The position numbers and the translations under genes were made by a program. A stretch of DNA of 29,203 nucleotides from JBBQKP01 sp038326995 (GTDB taxonomy: Bacteria > Planctomycetota > Phycisphaerae > Tepidisphaerales > Tepidisphaeraceae), in NCBI GenBank assembly GCA_038326995.1, contig JBBQKP010000014.1, forward strand, positions 1-29,203, given 5' to 3'. Shown in pieces: positions 1 through 7,582 of the stretch (position 1 is the stretch's first letter; each line of letters opens with the position of its first letter). Below the pieces are notes generated by a model. That model saw nothing but the letters and a program-made list of their open reading frames with translations, did no database searches and was not told the origin of the DNA.

Positions 1-671
1 TGCAGATATTCGGTGGTCGGGAAGCTTGCGAAGGTGATGAGGCAATCGTGCGCTTCGCTTCTGGCGATCATGACGAGGTCGTCGATGAACTCAGACACTT
101 TGCCTTCGCCGATGTAGCGGACGATTTCGGGCGGGATTTCGTTGGCGACGCTGATGGCAAAAAGTGCGGGATGATTGCCGCACGCGCGGGCTGCGGCGCG
201 GACGCGCTCGCGTGCGTCGTCGGCGACTTTTTCGTCCTGCGTGAAGACGAAATGTTTGCCCCATGAGACGTCGAGCATGAGCTTCAGGCCGTGCTCGTGA
301 ACGAGATCGCAAAACCAGATCGGCGGGGTGTTGTAGATGCGAAGCGTGTTCGCGCCCAGTTCTTTGATGAGCTCCAGATCGCGCAGCACGTCTGCGGGTG
401 AGGGCAGTGGCACGCCGTCGTCCTGGCCGGGCTTGAACGAGCCGTAGGTGACGCCCTTGACGGTGAATTTCTGTTCGCCGAGGCGAAAGAATTTACCGTC
501 GCGCCGCACGCGGTTGGAGACGGGTTCTTCGGCGCGGCGTCTGCCGAGCGATGTCGTCGATGCTGCGATGGGGCTCGGTGGGCTTGGTGGGCTCGGTGGG
601 CTTGGAGAGAGTTGCGAACGCGAAACCGGCTCTGCAAGGGTCTGCGAAAAAGTCTGAGATTCGAGCGACAT
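1..671 (-). CDS. Glycoside hydrolase-like TIM-barrel protein, N-terminal part (runs off the left edge)
   Basis: The reading frame stays open from an ATG at 669-671 to the window edge, giving 223 visible residues. Residues 22-34 form a Ser-Pro-Pro linker coded by a short DNA repeat. From about residue 55 a (beta/alpha)8 glycosidase-type fold begins: VKGVTYGSF (71-79), an LRIYNTPP strand (110-117), LMLDVSWGKH (131-140) and VANEIPPEIVRYIG (175-188). The Asn-Glu at 177-178 occupies the acid/base position of clan A (GH2/GH5-like) enzymes. In planctomycetes and relatives this kind of barrel often precedes a family 2 glycosyltransferase, so the missing C-terminal part may be a GT2 membrane enzyme making an exopolysaccharide; that is inference. 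No signal peptide is visible. An in-frame GTG lies upstream, but neither start has a strong ribosome site. Confidence 0.72.
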   Translation of the reverse strand, partial: MSLESQTFSQTLAEPVSRSQLSPSPPSPPSPPSPIAASTTSLGRRRAEEPVSNRVRRDGKFFRLGEQKFTVKGVTYGSFKPGQDDGVPLPSPADVLRDLELIKELGANTLRIYNTPPIWFCDLVHEHGLKLMLDVSWGKHFVFTQDEKVADDARERVRAAARACGNHPALFAISVANEIPPEIVRYIGEGKVSEFIDDLVMIARSEAHDCLITFASFPTTEYL

Positions 672-714
672 CGTGGTGTTCGAAAGATATACCACGACGG
701 CATGGATATACCAC
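672..714 (-). promoter_or_regulatory. Direct and inverted repeats upstream of the barrel-protein gene
   Basis: On the plus strand the 10-mer GATATACCAC occurs at 686-695 and again at 705-714, a 19-bp period. CGTGGT at 672-677 forms an inverted repeat with ACCACG at 691-696. On the gene's strand, TTGCGA and TATATC separated by 18 bp could be -35 and -10 elements overlapping the distal repeat. The arrangement looks like a promoter with an operator, but no regulator is identified. Confidence 0.3.
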
Positions 715-881
715 CGGGGAAATTCGTGTCGCAAATGCAATTCGACATGGACGATTTCACCGACCAAATGACACTTAAGCCAGTGGTTGTCGCTTTTGTC
801 TAGCCCGGCTGGCAAGTCATGTTATTTGATCGGAGACAGTGAGGGTCTTGCCGGACGGGCCGGAGGTGAAGAGATCACCGA

Positions 882-2678
882 TCAGACGCGGATGTCCTTC
901 ACTTCGAGCTCCACGCTGATTCGGCCGTTGAATTCGTTGATCTGCGGCAAAACCGCGAGCGAGATCGACGTGCCGGGCTGTAATTTATCCAGTAGCGCTG
1001 CGGCGTTGAAGGCGATGGCTTTCATGAAACGCTCGCCCTGTCGGACATGAAGCTGCAGGTGGTCGCCGTTCTTGCCGACGCGGCGCGGCGCGGCGGTGAG
1101 CGTGAGGTCCTCGCACGCGAGCATCGGCCTGGGGTTGCCGTTGCCGAACGGGCCCAGTCGATCCATCTCCTTGCACAGCGCTTCACTGACTTGATCGAGC
1201 CTTGCGATGACGTCGACGCGAAGCGTGGGCACGAGCGGGTTTGAGCCCAGCGTGGCAGTGGCGTGGGCGATGAAAGCGGCGCGGAAGTCGTCAAATTTTC
1301 CGGGCGCGATCGCGAGCCCCGCGGCCATTTCGTGTCCGCCGTGGCGCACGAGGTGCTCGCCGCACGCGGTGAAGGCCTTGGCGAGGTGAAAGCCCGCGAC
1401 ACTTCGGGCGGAGCCGTGGCCGGTGCCGTCCTCGTCGAGCGCGATGAGCACGGTGGGCTTGTGAAAGCGGTCGACCAGACGCGAGGCGACGATGCCGATG
1501 ACGCCCTGGTGCCAGCCCTTCTTTGCAAGCACAATCGCGCGGCTGTCTTCGGCGGTGTCGCCGAGCTCGATCGCCATGGCGACGGCCTCTTCGACGATGC
1601 CGCGTTCGACGGCCTGACGCTGGCGGTTTTGAGTTTCGAGATACGTCGCGATCTCCGCCGCCCGCGCCGCATTCGCGTCGGTCAGCATCTCAACCGCGAG
1701 CTTCGCGTGGCCCATTCGCCCGCATGCATTGAGGCGCGGCGCGAGTAAAAAGCCGACGTGGAAACTGTCGATCGTCTGGCCGTCGAGCTGTGCCCCGGCG
1801 ATGAGCGCGCGGAGCCCTTCGAGCTTGGTCTGTTTCAAGCCGCCCAGGCCGAACCTTGCGAGCACGCGGTTCTCGCCGACCAGTGGCACGACGTCCGCGA
1901 TCGTGCCCAGCGCGGCCAATGCCGTCGCGTCCACCAGGAACCATTTCATCGCCTCAGGGACTCGCCCGCCGACGCCCATCGCCTGCCCGACGCCCCAGGC
2001 GAGTTTGAACGCGACGCCCGCGCCGCACAGGTGCGGATTCGCATAGCTAAAGCCCGGCAAGGGCAGGCGCGGGTGGACGATGGCGGTGGCGTCGGGCAAC
2101 TCGTCTTTCCAATCGTGGTGATCGGAGATGACGACGTCCACGCCTCGCTCTCGCGCGGCCTTCACGGGCTCGACTGCAGTCACGCCGCAATCGACGGTGA
2201 TGATGAGTTTCGCGCCTTCAGAAGCGAGTTGAATGATCGATTCGGTATTCAGGCCGTAGCCTTCATCGACGCGGTGCGGAATGTAGTAATGAACGTCGCC
2301 GCCCAGGAGACGGAGCGCGTGCCAGAGGATGGTGGTGGCGGTGATGCCGTCGACGTCGTAGTCGCCGTAGATCACGATTTTTTCTTTATCGCGCACGGCC
2401 CGGGCGATACGCTCGGCACCGACGGTCAGGCCGGGAATGAGCGCGGGGTCGATGAGGTCTTTGAGCTGCGGATTGAGGAAGGATTTGCAAGCGTCTGCCG
2501 CGACGAGCCCGCGATTCATCAGCACTTGCGCGGTGAGTGAACTGGTGTTGATTTGCCGCGCGAGTTCGCTGGCAGCGGATTCGTCGCCGGGCAGAATGTC
2601 CCAAAGGCGGCTCTTCATTTCGCGTCGCCCACCGGCGGGACTTCTCTGTTGTGAACTTCGTTCTTGCGTTGTGCTCAT
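882..2678 (-). CDS. recJ: Single-stranded-DNA-specific 5'-3' exonuclease RecJ
   Basis: RecJ degrades single-stranded DNA 5' to 3' in RecF-pathway recombination, mismatch repair and fork restart. The 598-residue length fits the family. DHH-phosphoesterase motifs are in order: YGDYDVDG (104-111, metal-binding aspartates), DCG (163-165), SDHH (185-188), GTIADVVPL (258-266) and LNACGRMG (316-323). The DHHA1 part carries WHQGVIGIVASRL (389-401), GHGSARS and HGGHEMAAG (446-454), and the C-terminal OB-like part carries GPFGNGNP (509-516). Met21 (codon at 2616-2618) is an alternative start just before the conserved region, since no clear Shine-Dalgarno precedes Met1. It stands alone on the minus strand between small genes. 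The motif set is complete and the enzyme should be active. Confidence 0.96.
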   Translation of the reverse strand: MSTTQERSSQQRSPAGGRREMKSRLWDILPGDESAASELARQINTSSLTAQVLMNRGLVAADACKSFLNPQLKDLIDPALIPGLTVGAERIARAVRDKEKIVIYGDYDVDGITATTILWHALRLLGGDVHYYIPHRVDEGYGLNTESIIQLASEGAKLIITVDCGVTAVEPVKAARERGVDVVISDHHDWKDELPDATAIVHPRLPLPGFSYANPHLCGAGVAFKLAWGVGQAMGVGGRVPEAMKWFLVDATALAALGTIADVVPLVGENRVLARFGLGGLKQTKLEGLRALIAGAQLDGQTIDSFHVGFLLAPRLNACGRMGHAKLAVEMLTDANAARAAEIATYLETQNRQRQAVERGIVEEAVAMAIELGDTAEDSRAIVLAKKGWHQGVIGIVASRLVDRFHKPTVLIALDEDGTGHGSARSVAGFHLAKAFTACGEHLVRHGGHEMAAGLAIAPGKFDDFRAAFIAHATATLGSNPLVPTLRVDVIARLDQVSEALCKEMDRLGPFGNGNPRPMLACEDLTLTAAPRRVGKNGDHLQLHVRQGERFMKAIAFNAAALLDKLQPGTSISLAVLPQINEFNGRISVELEVKDIRV

Positions 2679-2793
2679 AAGTCGTCATCCATGACTGGTA
2701 AACCAAGAGTTTACGCGGTTCTGACACGCCGGGCAAAAATAGCCCGCGCAGCAGATTTGTGCGGCAGAGATTGCCTGGCTTTCGAAACGTTCT

Positions 2794-3345
2794 TTATTCC
2801 ATGACCAAACTCGGGTTTCGTACGATCGAGTCGGTGAGGTTCGTGCCGGTCGAAAGGGTGAACCGCACATCATCGAAGTCGGCCGACGGGGTGAACTTGA
2901 GGGTGAACAGTTTCGCGTCGGCAGAGACCTCACACGACCTGACCGCGACGGTCGTCCAGGGCTCTTTCGCCTGCAGGATGGTCAGATCGACCTTCGGCGG
3001 GTTCGCAGGGTCGAACGCCTCGGCCGTGGACAGTGTGACCTGTGTGACGTAATTCTTCCCGGCCTGCAGCTTCAGGCCCTGCTGAAAAAATTGCGCGTGC
3101 CAGATTTCCGCGCCCACGGCCTGAACGTTCAATCGCGCCGCGGGCGTGCCGTCGGGCAAAACAAACTTGCTCGCAGTCAGCTGCGCGCCGTTGTTCGACT
3201 CGCTGATCCAGGGCGAGCCGTTCTCGCCCAGAAGCGCGAACTGCGTGTCTTTCAGCAAATTCTCCTGACTGGTCGCAGAGATGAGAACCAAGGCGACGAC
3301 CGATAATGTCGTCTTCAGCATGAGCTTGAAACGTGTAATTCGCAT
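2794..3345 (-). CDS. Secreted beta-sandwich protein, carbohydrate-binding-module-like
   Basis: The 183-residue protein starts with a basic stretch and a hydrophobic core (about residues 9-25), a typical Sec signal peptide likely cut near Ala-Thr-Ser. The mature part reads like a CBM4/9/16/22-type jelly roll: an N-terminal N-L-L-K-D strand, a central stretch about a molecule's uptake of form (AEIWHAQFFQQGLKLQAGKNY, split by the usual K/Q-rich turn), then a T-L-x-F and DDVRFTLS ending near residue 170. Those features are characteristic of carbohydrate-binding domains appended to secreted glycosidases, but here the domain is alone. It is divergent from the lipoprotein gene at 3405. Function is uncertain; ligand binding at the cell surface is a guess from fold resemblance. 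Confidence 0.72.
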   Translation of the reverse strand: MRITRFKLMLKTTLSVVALVLISATSQENLLKDTQFALLGENGSPWISESNNGAQLTASKFVLPDGTPAARLNVQAVGAEIWHAQFFQQGLKLQAGKNYVTQVTLSTAEAFDPANPPKVDLTILQAKEPWTTVAVRSCEVSADAKLFTLKFTPSADFDDVRFTLSTGTNLTDSIVRNPSLVME

Positions 3346-3404
3346 CTACACATACCTAACCGTCCGCCGTCCGCACGTCCAGACAATTTGAGGTAGAGTC
3401 AACA

Positions 3405-3941
3405 GTGATGTTCAACAGAATCTTAAATATTGCGGCCGCTTGCACGTTGCTGCTGGCGAGCGGGTGCGTGTCTACACCACACTACCGGCCGTTCGATGGA
3501 TCAGTCGGGTACTCCGAGGCCTTGATCGCGCCCGACGTCGTTTCCATTACGTTCAACGGCGACTCAACTCACAGCACCGGCCAAGCGACTTATTACGCGA
3601 CGCTTCGTGCGGCAGAAGTTGCGTTCGAACGAAACAAGCCGTTTTTTGAGCTGTATACGGTGGATCGTGCTTACAACGTGAAATCCCAGACCGTGCCGGG
3701 GCGAGTTCAGTACAGCGATCATTTTGATCGCAGGAGCGACCGCATCACGACGAATGCAGATTACACGCCGGGCTACACGACGACGAGCAACATGCCCGTG
3801 GTCACGCTCGAGGCAAAACTTCTGACGACAAAAACCGAACGCGCGTTTGCGACGGACGACATTCTCAAGGACGCCGTCGCGAAGGGCGTCGTGTTCGGCC
3901 CTATGGTGAATCAGGCTTACGGCGTGGTCGTGAAAAAGTAG
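3405..3941 (+). CDS. Outer-membrane-type lipoprotein, resembling the CC0125/CC1285 family
   Basis: The N-terminus has a hydrophobic stretch ending in the lipobox LASGC, so the protein should be cleaved by signal peptidase II and lipidated on that cysteine (residue 21 from GTG, 20 from ATG). The mature part has GYSEALIAPDVVSITFNG, then a Y-x-x-L-R-A-A-E helix and a PFFELYTVDRAY segment, the layout I associate with the short CC0125/CC1285-type lipoproteins of unknown function. Length (178 aa) is slightly above that family's usual size because of an insert with repeated Thr-Thr. Start is GTG 3405 or ATG 3408. A TAGAGT hexamer at 3394-3399 is only 5-8 nt upstream, with no ribosome site, so the message may be leaderless. 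Confidence 0.75.
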   Translation: MMFNRILNIAAACTLLLASGCVSTPHYRPFDGSVGYSEALIAPDVVSITFNGDSTHSTGQATYYATLRAAEVAFERNKPFFELYTVDRAYNVKSQTVPGRVQYSDHFDRRSDRITTNADYTPGYTTTSNMPVVTLEAKLLTTKTERAFATDDILKDAVAKGVVFGPMVNQAYGVVVKK

Positions 3942-3962
3942 GCGATGATAAGGTTGGAAAGC

Positions 3963-3992
3963 AAAAAGAGCCGCGATGCAGGCATCGCGGCT
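3963..3992 (-). terminator. Rho-independent terminator of rpmA
   Basis: A perfect 11-bp inverted repeat (3969-3979 with 3982-3992) is followed on the minus strand by CTTTTTG (complement of 3963-3968). It lies about 46 nt past the rpmA stop codon. The hairpin is also 28 nt past the lipoprotein stop on the plus strand, but has no T-run in that direction. Confidence 0.85.
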
Positions 3993-4038
3993 TGATCAAT
4001 GAGATTTGTTGGCGTTCAAATTTAGCTCACCGCTTCGC

Positions 4039-4290
4039 TTAGTTCACCAGTGCGCCTTCGCGCACATGGACCTTGCGGCCCTGGAACTCGACGTTGCCAA
4101 TCGCCAGGGCGAAGAGCGTATCGTCCTTGCCCATGCCCACGTTCGTGCCGGCGATGAACTTCGTGCCGCGCTGGCGTACGATGATCGAACCGATCTTAAC
4201 CGCCTCGCCGCCGTAGGCCTTGACGCCCAGATATTGCGGGTTGGAATCGCGACCGTTTTTGGTGCTGCCTGCACCTTTCTTATGTGCCAT
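4039..4290 (-). CDS. rpmA: 50S ribosomal protein L27
   Basis: L27 sits at the peptidyl-transferase centre of the large ribosomal subunit. The 83-residue sequence is typical: MAHKKGAGSTKNGRDS at the N-terminus, LGVKAYGGE, then IIVRQRGTKF and the GTNVGMGKDDTLFAL core. The start is secured by GGAG seven bases upstream of ATG. A good sigma-70 promoter and a strong terminator flank it, so it is probably transcribed alone. The usual partner rplU (L21), which normally lies directly upstream, is absent here; the divergent neighbour is dxs. Confidence 0.97.
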   Translation of the reverse strand: MAHKKGAGSTKNGRDSNPQYLGVKAYGGEAVKIGSIIVRQRGTKFIAGTNVGMGKDDTLFALAIGNVEFQGRKVHVREGALVN

Positions 4291-4346
4291 GTGAGTCTCC
4301 GAAAATTTTCATTATTGTTTGCTCGATTCGTTTAACCGAGCCGCGA

Positions 4347-4374
4347 AGTATAGCAGTCGCGGCGGGATTGGCAA
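4347..4374 (-). promoter_or_regulatory. Sigma-70-type promoter of rpmA
   Basis: On the minus strand TTGCCA (4369-4374) and TATACT (4347-4352) are separated by 16 bp. Both hexamers are close to consensus. The predicted leader before the rpmA start is about 50 nt and includes the Shine-Dalgarno site. Confidence 0.7.
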
Positions 4375-4460
4375 GATTATTGAACGAGTCCGGCAAACCA
4401 CTCGACTACCGGTCGCGAAAATGGATGCTATCATGTTCCAAATACAAAGGAGTCCGACAC

Positions 4461-6521
4461 TTGCGCCACGAATCGAAAAGCGACACACCATTTAACGCCG
4501 AGCACTTTCTAGACCGACTCACATCGCCGTCAGAGCTTCGCGCGCTGGAAATCCCGCAGCTCGAGCAACTTGCCGCCGAGATGCGGAAGCGGATTTTTGA
4601 CGCCGTCCAGACCAACGGCGGGCATTTGGCATCGAACCTGGGCGTGGTCGAGCTCACTCTCGCGCTGCACTATTGCTACGACTTCGGGCCGCACCCGGTC
4701 GGGCCTGATCGGTTGCTATTTGATGTCGGGCACCAGTGTTATCCGCATAAGATGTTGACGGGCCGGGCGGGTCAGTTCGCAACGCTTAGGCGTCGGGGTT
4801 CGATCGGCGGGTTTCCGATGCCCGATGAATCGCCGTTCGATCTTTTTGCGGTCGGGCACGCGGGCACGGCCATCAGCACCGCCGTCGGCATGGCGCGCGG
4901 CGACCTGCATCAGGGGCTCAAAAACCACGTGGTCGCGATGGTCGGCGACGCTTCAATCGTCAACGGCGTTTCGCTCGAGGGCCTGAACAATGCCGGCACG
5001 CTCAAACGTCAACTGCTGATCATTCTCAACGACAACGGCATGAGCATCAGCGACCCGCAGGGCGCCTTCAGCGAATATCTAGAGCGCATCCGCGTCTCGA
5101 CCACTTACGACCAGTTCAAGAAGATCAGCGAAAAATTTGTCAGGCATATGCCCGGCGCAGTCGGCAGGTCGATGGAGGACGCGTGGGACAGCATTCGTGG
5201 CGCGGTGAAAGGTGCGATGTGGCACGGCGGGCTGTTCGAGAATTTTGGCGTCAAATATATGGGCCCGATCGACGGCCATGACTTACCCGGACTCGTGAAT
5301 TTCCTGGCCGAGATCAAGCACGTCGATCGCCCGGTCGTGTTGCACGTCAAAACAGTCAAGGGCAAGGGCTATGAAGCGGCGATGTCGGAGCCGACACGCC
5401 TGCACTCGCCCGGTGCGTTCAGTGTCGAGGGCGGCGAGGGTCCGGAACTCATCGGCTGCAGAATCGAAATTAACAAGGCGTCTGGCAAGAGCTGGACGGC
5501 GGCGTTCGCGGATGCTTCGATCAAGCTCGCGACGGACAATCCGAATGTCGTCGCGCTCACGGCCGCGATGCCCGATGGCACGGGCCTGTCGAAGTTCGGC
5601 AAGGTTTTTCCCGATCGATATTTCGACACCGGAATCTGCGAATCGCACCTTGTCGACATGGCCGCGGGTATGGCCAAGTCCGGGCTCCGGCCCGTGGCGG
5701 CGATTTACTCGACGTTCATGCAGCGGGCGTTTGATCAGGTCTGGCAGGAAGTCATTCTCAACAATATGCCCGTCGTGTTTGCGATGGACCGCGCGGGTTT
5801 CGTCGGCGACGACGGGGCCGTCCATCACGGATTTATGGACCAGGCTTTCCTCAGGCCCATGCCCGGCATCGTGCTGATGGCCCCGACCGACGAGGCCGAC
5901 CTGAACCGCATGCTGCAGTTCGCGGTGACGCTCGACGTCGCCGCGGCGATTCGATACCCACGCGACAACGTGCCCGCCCAGGATTTTGAGCTGTCCATCG
6001 ACCCGACACTCCGCGACGCGGCCAGTGAACTTGCGATGGGCAAATCTCGCACGCTTCGCAAAGGCAGAGACCTGACCGTCGTGGTTTATGGCGCACTCGC
6101 GCAATCTGTCATGCAGGTCGCAGACGAGCTTCAAGCGAGTGACGGCATCGAGGTTGAGGTCATTGACGCGAGATTCTGCAAGCCGCTCGACGGATCCATG
6201 CTTCGGCGAGTGATTCGCGCGGGCCATCCCGTGCTCACCGTCGAAGACCACGCACTGCAAAATGGTTTTGGTGCAGCAGTCGCGGAGTTCGCGATGGAAA
6301 ATCGTTTGCCGACGACGAACCTTACAAGGCTAGGCCATCCGGACCGTCTCATCGGCCATGCGAAGCGCAGCGAACAACTCGCAGAGGTCGGGCTCGACTG
6401 CGCCGGGCTGGTGCGGTCGATCCGGTCGGCGGTTGCGATGAGTGGCGCGACGAGTGGCGTGACGAGCGCCAATTCGCCAAGTCAGAAATCGGCGATTTCT
6501 GCCTTAGCGACCAGCATCTAA
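4461..6521 (+). CDS. dxs: 1-deoxy-D-xylulose-5-phosphate synthase
   Basis: DXS condenses pyruvate with glyceraldehyde 3-phosphate using thiamine diphosphate, the first step of the MEP isoprenoid pathway. The frame is open further upstream into rpmA, but a TTG at 4461 has an AAAGGAG site (4446-4452) eight bases before it, and the protein then begins like the family (FLDRLTSPSELRAL). That start gives 686 residues. Motifs: GGHLASNLG (53-61, catalytic His), VGHQCYPHK (89-97), GFPMPDESPFD (117-127), thiamine/Mg motif GDAS (162-165, usually GDG) through NDNGMSIS (190-197), GPIDGHD, KTVKGKGYE, ESHLVDMAAGMA and DRAGFVGDDGAVHHG. The last 25 residues are a Ser/Thr/Ala-rich tail not needed by the enzyme. 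Its gene ends 18 nt from the convergent CBS gene. Confidence 0.96.
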   Translation: MRHESKSDTPFNAEHFLDRLTSPSELRALEIPQLEQLAAEMRKRIFDAVQTNGGHLASNLGVVELTLALHYCYDFGPHPVGPDRLLFDVGHQCYPHKMLTGRAGQFATLRRRGSIGGFPMPDESPFDLFAVGHAGTAISTAVGMARGDLHQGLKNHVVAMVGDASIVNGVSLEGLNNAGTLKRQLLIILNDNGMSISDPQGAFSEYLERIRVSTTYDQFKKISEKFVRHMPGAVGRSMEDAWDSIRGAVKGAMWHGGLFENFGVKYMGPIDGHDLPGLVNFLAEIKHVDRPVVLHVKTVKGKGYEAAMSEPTRLHSPGAFSVEGGEGPELIGCRIEINKASGKSWTAAFADASIKLATDNPNVVALTAAMPDGTGLSKFGKVFPDRYFDTGICESHLVDMAAGMAKSGLRPVAAIYSTFMQRAFDQVWQEVILNNMPVVFAMDRAGFVGDDGAVHHGFMDQAFLRPMPGIVLMAPTDEADLNRMLQFAVTLDVAAAIRYPRDNVPAQDFELSIDPTLRDAASELAMGKSRTLRKGRDLTVVVYGALAQSVMQVADELQASDGIEVEVIDARFCKPLDGSMLRRVIRAGHPVLTVEDHALQNGFGAAVAEFAMENRLPTTNLTRLGHPDRLIGHAKRSEQLAEVGLDCAGLVRSIRSAVAMSGATSGVTSANSPSQKSAISALATSI
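6483..6501 (+). repeat. Small hairpin inside the 3' end of dxs
   Basis: An 8-bp inverted repeat (6483-6490 with 6494-6501, 3-nt loop) lies in the codons of the extra C-terminal tail. No T-run follows, so it is at best a weak bidirectional stop signal between the convergent dxs and CBS genes. Confidence 0.35.
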
Positions 6522-6538
6522 TCGACGAAACGCGTCGC

Positions 6539-6985
6539 CTACCCGCGGCCGCCGATGTAGTTGTAGAGCTCTTCGATCCGCGCCTGTTGCTCACTGACAA
6601 AGTGCGCGTTGATGTCGCCGATCGAAATCAGGCCGAAGAGTTGGCCCTGTTCGTCGACGACGGGGAGATGCCGCACGCGATGGTCGCGCATTATTTCCGC
6701 GGCGTCGGCGATGTTGACGAGTCGGTCGCACGTCCGCACGTCGTGAGTCATGACGTCGCCGACGCAGACAAGATCGGGATGCCGCAATTCGCCGACGATG
6801 CGTTTGAGCACGTCTCGCTCGGTGAAGATGCCGACGATTTGCCTTGGATTTTCCCGGTCAACAACCACCACCGCGCCGCACTTATGTGCGTTCATTCGCG
6901 TGGTGGCCTCATAGACCGACACGTCGGGGGTGACGGTCAAGATGCGTGTGCCTTTGCTGACGAGAAGCTCGTTGATGGTGCACAT
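6539..6985 (-). CDS. Two-CBS-domain protein
   Basis: The 148-residue protein is a tandem pair of CBS motifs (about residues 7-66 and 72-128) with nothing else. Recognisable pieces are VYEATTRMNAHKCGAVVVVD and GIFTERDVLKRIV in the first repeat, and VGDVMTHDV, EIMRDHRVRHLPVVD and GLISIGDIN in the second. CBS pairs bind adenine nucleotides and act as energy or ligand sensors; the partner here is unknown. The start is the ATG at 6983-6985, chosen over an upstream in-frame ATG because AGGAG lies six bases before it. Gene orientation is convergent with dxs. Confidence 0.9.
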   Translation of the reverse strand: MCTINELLVSKGTRILTVTPDVSVYEATTRMNAHKCGAVVVVDRENPRQIVGIFTERDVLKRIVGELRHPDLVCVGDVMTHDVRTCDRLVNIADAAEIMRDHRVRHLPVVDEQGQLFGLISIGDINAHFVSEQQARIEELYNYIGGRG

Positions 6986-7157
6986 GTGAATCTCCTGAGC
7001 GAAAAAGAGGGAAGAAATGGTCGGACGACTCCTCATATTCTGACACGAGATTTCAGGGTGTCTACATTGTGAAAAAGTGGACGAGGATTGTGGGTGGACG
7101 AATAGAATTCAGATGGATTGGCGCATCGTCGCCGACGAAATGCTACAGTTGGATGCA

Positions 7158-7382
7158 ATGAATGAGGTTGTATCGGTAAATCCTCAAATTTTGGGCGGTA
7201 CGCCGTGCTTTACAGGTACTCGCGTACCGCTTCGCTCCCTTTTTGACCATCTGCGGCTGGGGTACACCATTGAGGGGTTTATTGAGCAGTTTCCGACGGT
7301 TAAACGCGAGCAAGTGGAGATGCTGCTCGAGAGATCTCGAAGGTTTGTATGCGAAGAGACCTCACCGATTTCAGTGCCATGA
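7158..7382 (+). CDS. DUF433 family protein (antitoxin-like)
   Basis: The 74 residues match DUF433: VSVNPQILGGTPCFTGTRVP (a beta-strand then the G-T-R-V-P signature), a LFDHLRLGYTIEGFIEQFP helix-turn-helix-like part, and a closing REQVEMLLERS helix. DUF433 proteins usually pair with a DUF5615 PIN-like toxin encoded just downstream. Here the stop overlaps an ATG (ATGA at 7379-7382), as expected for coupling, but the second frame closes after 17 codons. An ORF from GTG 7077 is longer, but the conserved part begins at Met 7158. A TACAGT hexamer preceded by TGC ends 8 nt upstream of the ATG. Confidence 0.8.
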   Translation: MNEVVSVNPQILGGTPCFTGTRVPLRSLFDHLRLGYTIEGFIEQFPTVKREQVEMLLERSRRFVCEETSPISVP

Positions 7383-7432
7383 AGTTACTGCTTGCCCGTC
7401 CGGCAGGCGATTTCCTTTGTGCTTCTGCTTAA
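7379..7432 (+). pseudogene. Possible stump of a DUF5615 toxin gene
   Basis: A 17-codon frame starts inside the DUF433 stop codon and reads MKLLLARPAGDFLCASA. The first five residues equal the usual beginning of DUF5615 toxins (MKLLLDENLP-like), then the match ends and a stop follows. No further DUF5615 residues could be read in any frame before der. I interpret it as a deleted toxin whose first strand survives; chance resemblance over five residues cannot be excluded. Confidence 0.4.
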
Positions 7433-7582
7433 TTGAGTTCGCGGGTCAGATTTTGCCATATCCTGAGGGCCGGACCAGACGGACCTCGGTGGGTTCAACG
7501 CGGCGTAATCTATTATCCGTGTCGGCAAGTAGCTTGATGCCGCTCTCGCACATTTGACCTAAATCCGGTAGAGTGATGGGTT

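Noticed and set aside
569..606. 18-bp G/C repeat near 569-606, considered as a tandem repeat element
   Set aside because: It is coding: it gives the Ser-Pro-Pro linker of the barrel protein.
1758..2540. 260-codon plus-strand frame opposite recJ
   Set aside because: Antisense shadow of recJ; amino-acid content is that of a reversed coding strand.
4284..4460. Upstream extension of dxs from ATG 4284
   Set aside because: It overlaps the rpmA start and promoter; the sequence is not DXS-like and a perfect Shine-Dalgarno supports TTG 4461.
5283..6260. 325-codon minus-strand frame inside dxs
   Set aside because: It is a shadow of dxs with no domain, typical of GC-rich antisense frames.
7077..7157. 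Longer DUF433 version from GTG 7077
   Set aside because: The added 27 residues are not part of the family, and the conserved part begins at ATG 7158.
7554..7574. TTGACC with TAGAGT as a complete promoter for der
   Set aside because: The spacing is only 9 bp, far too short for a -35/-10 pair; only the TAGAGT is considered.
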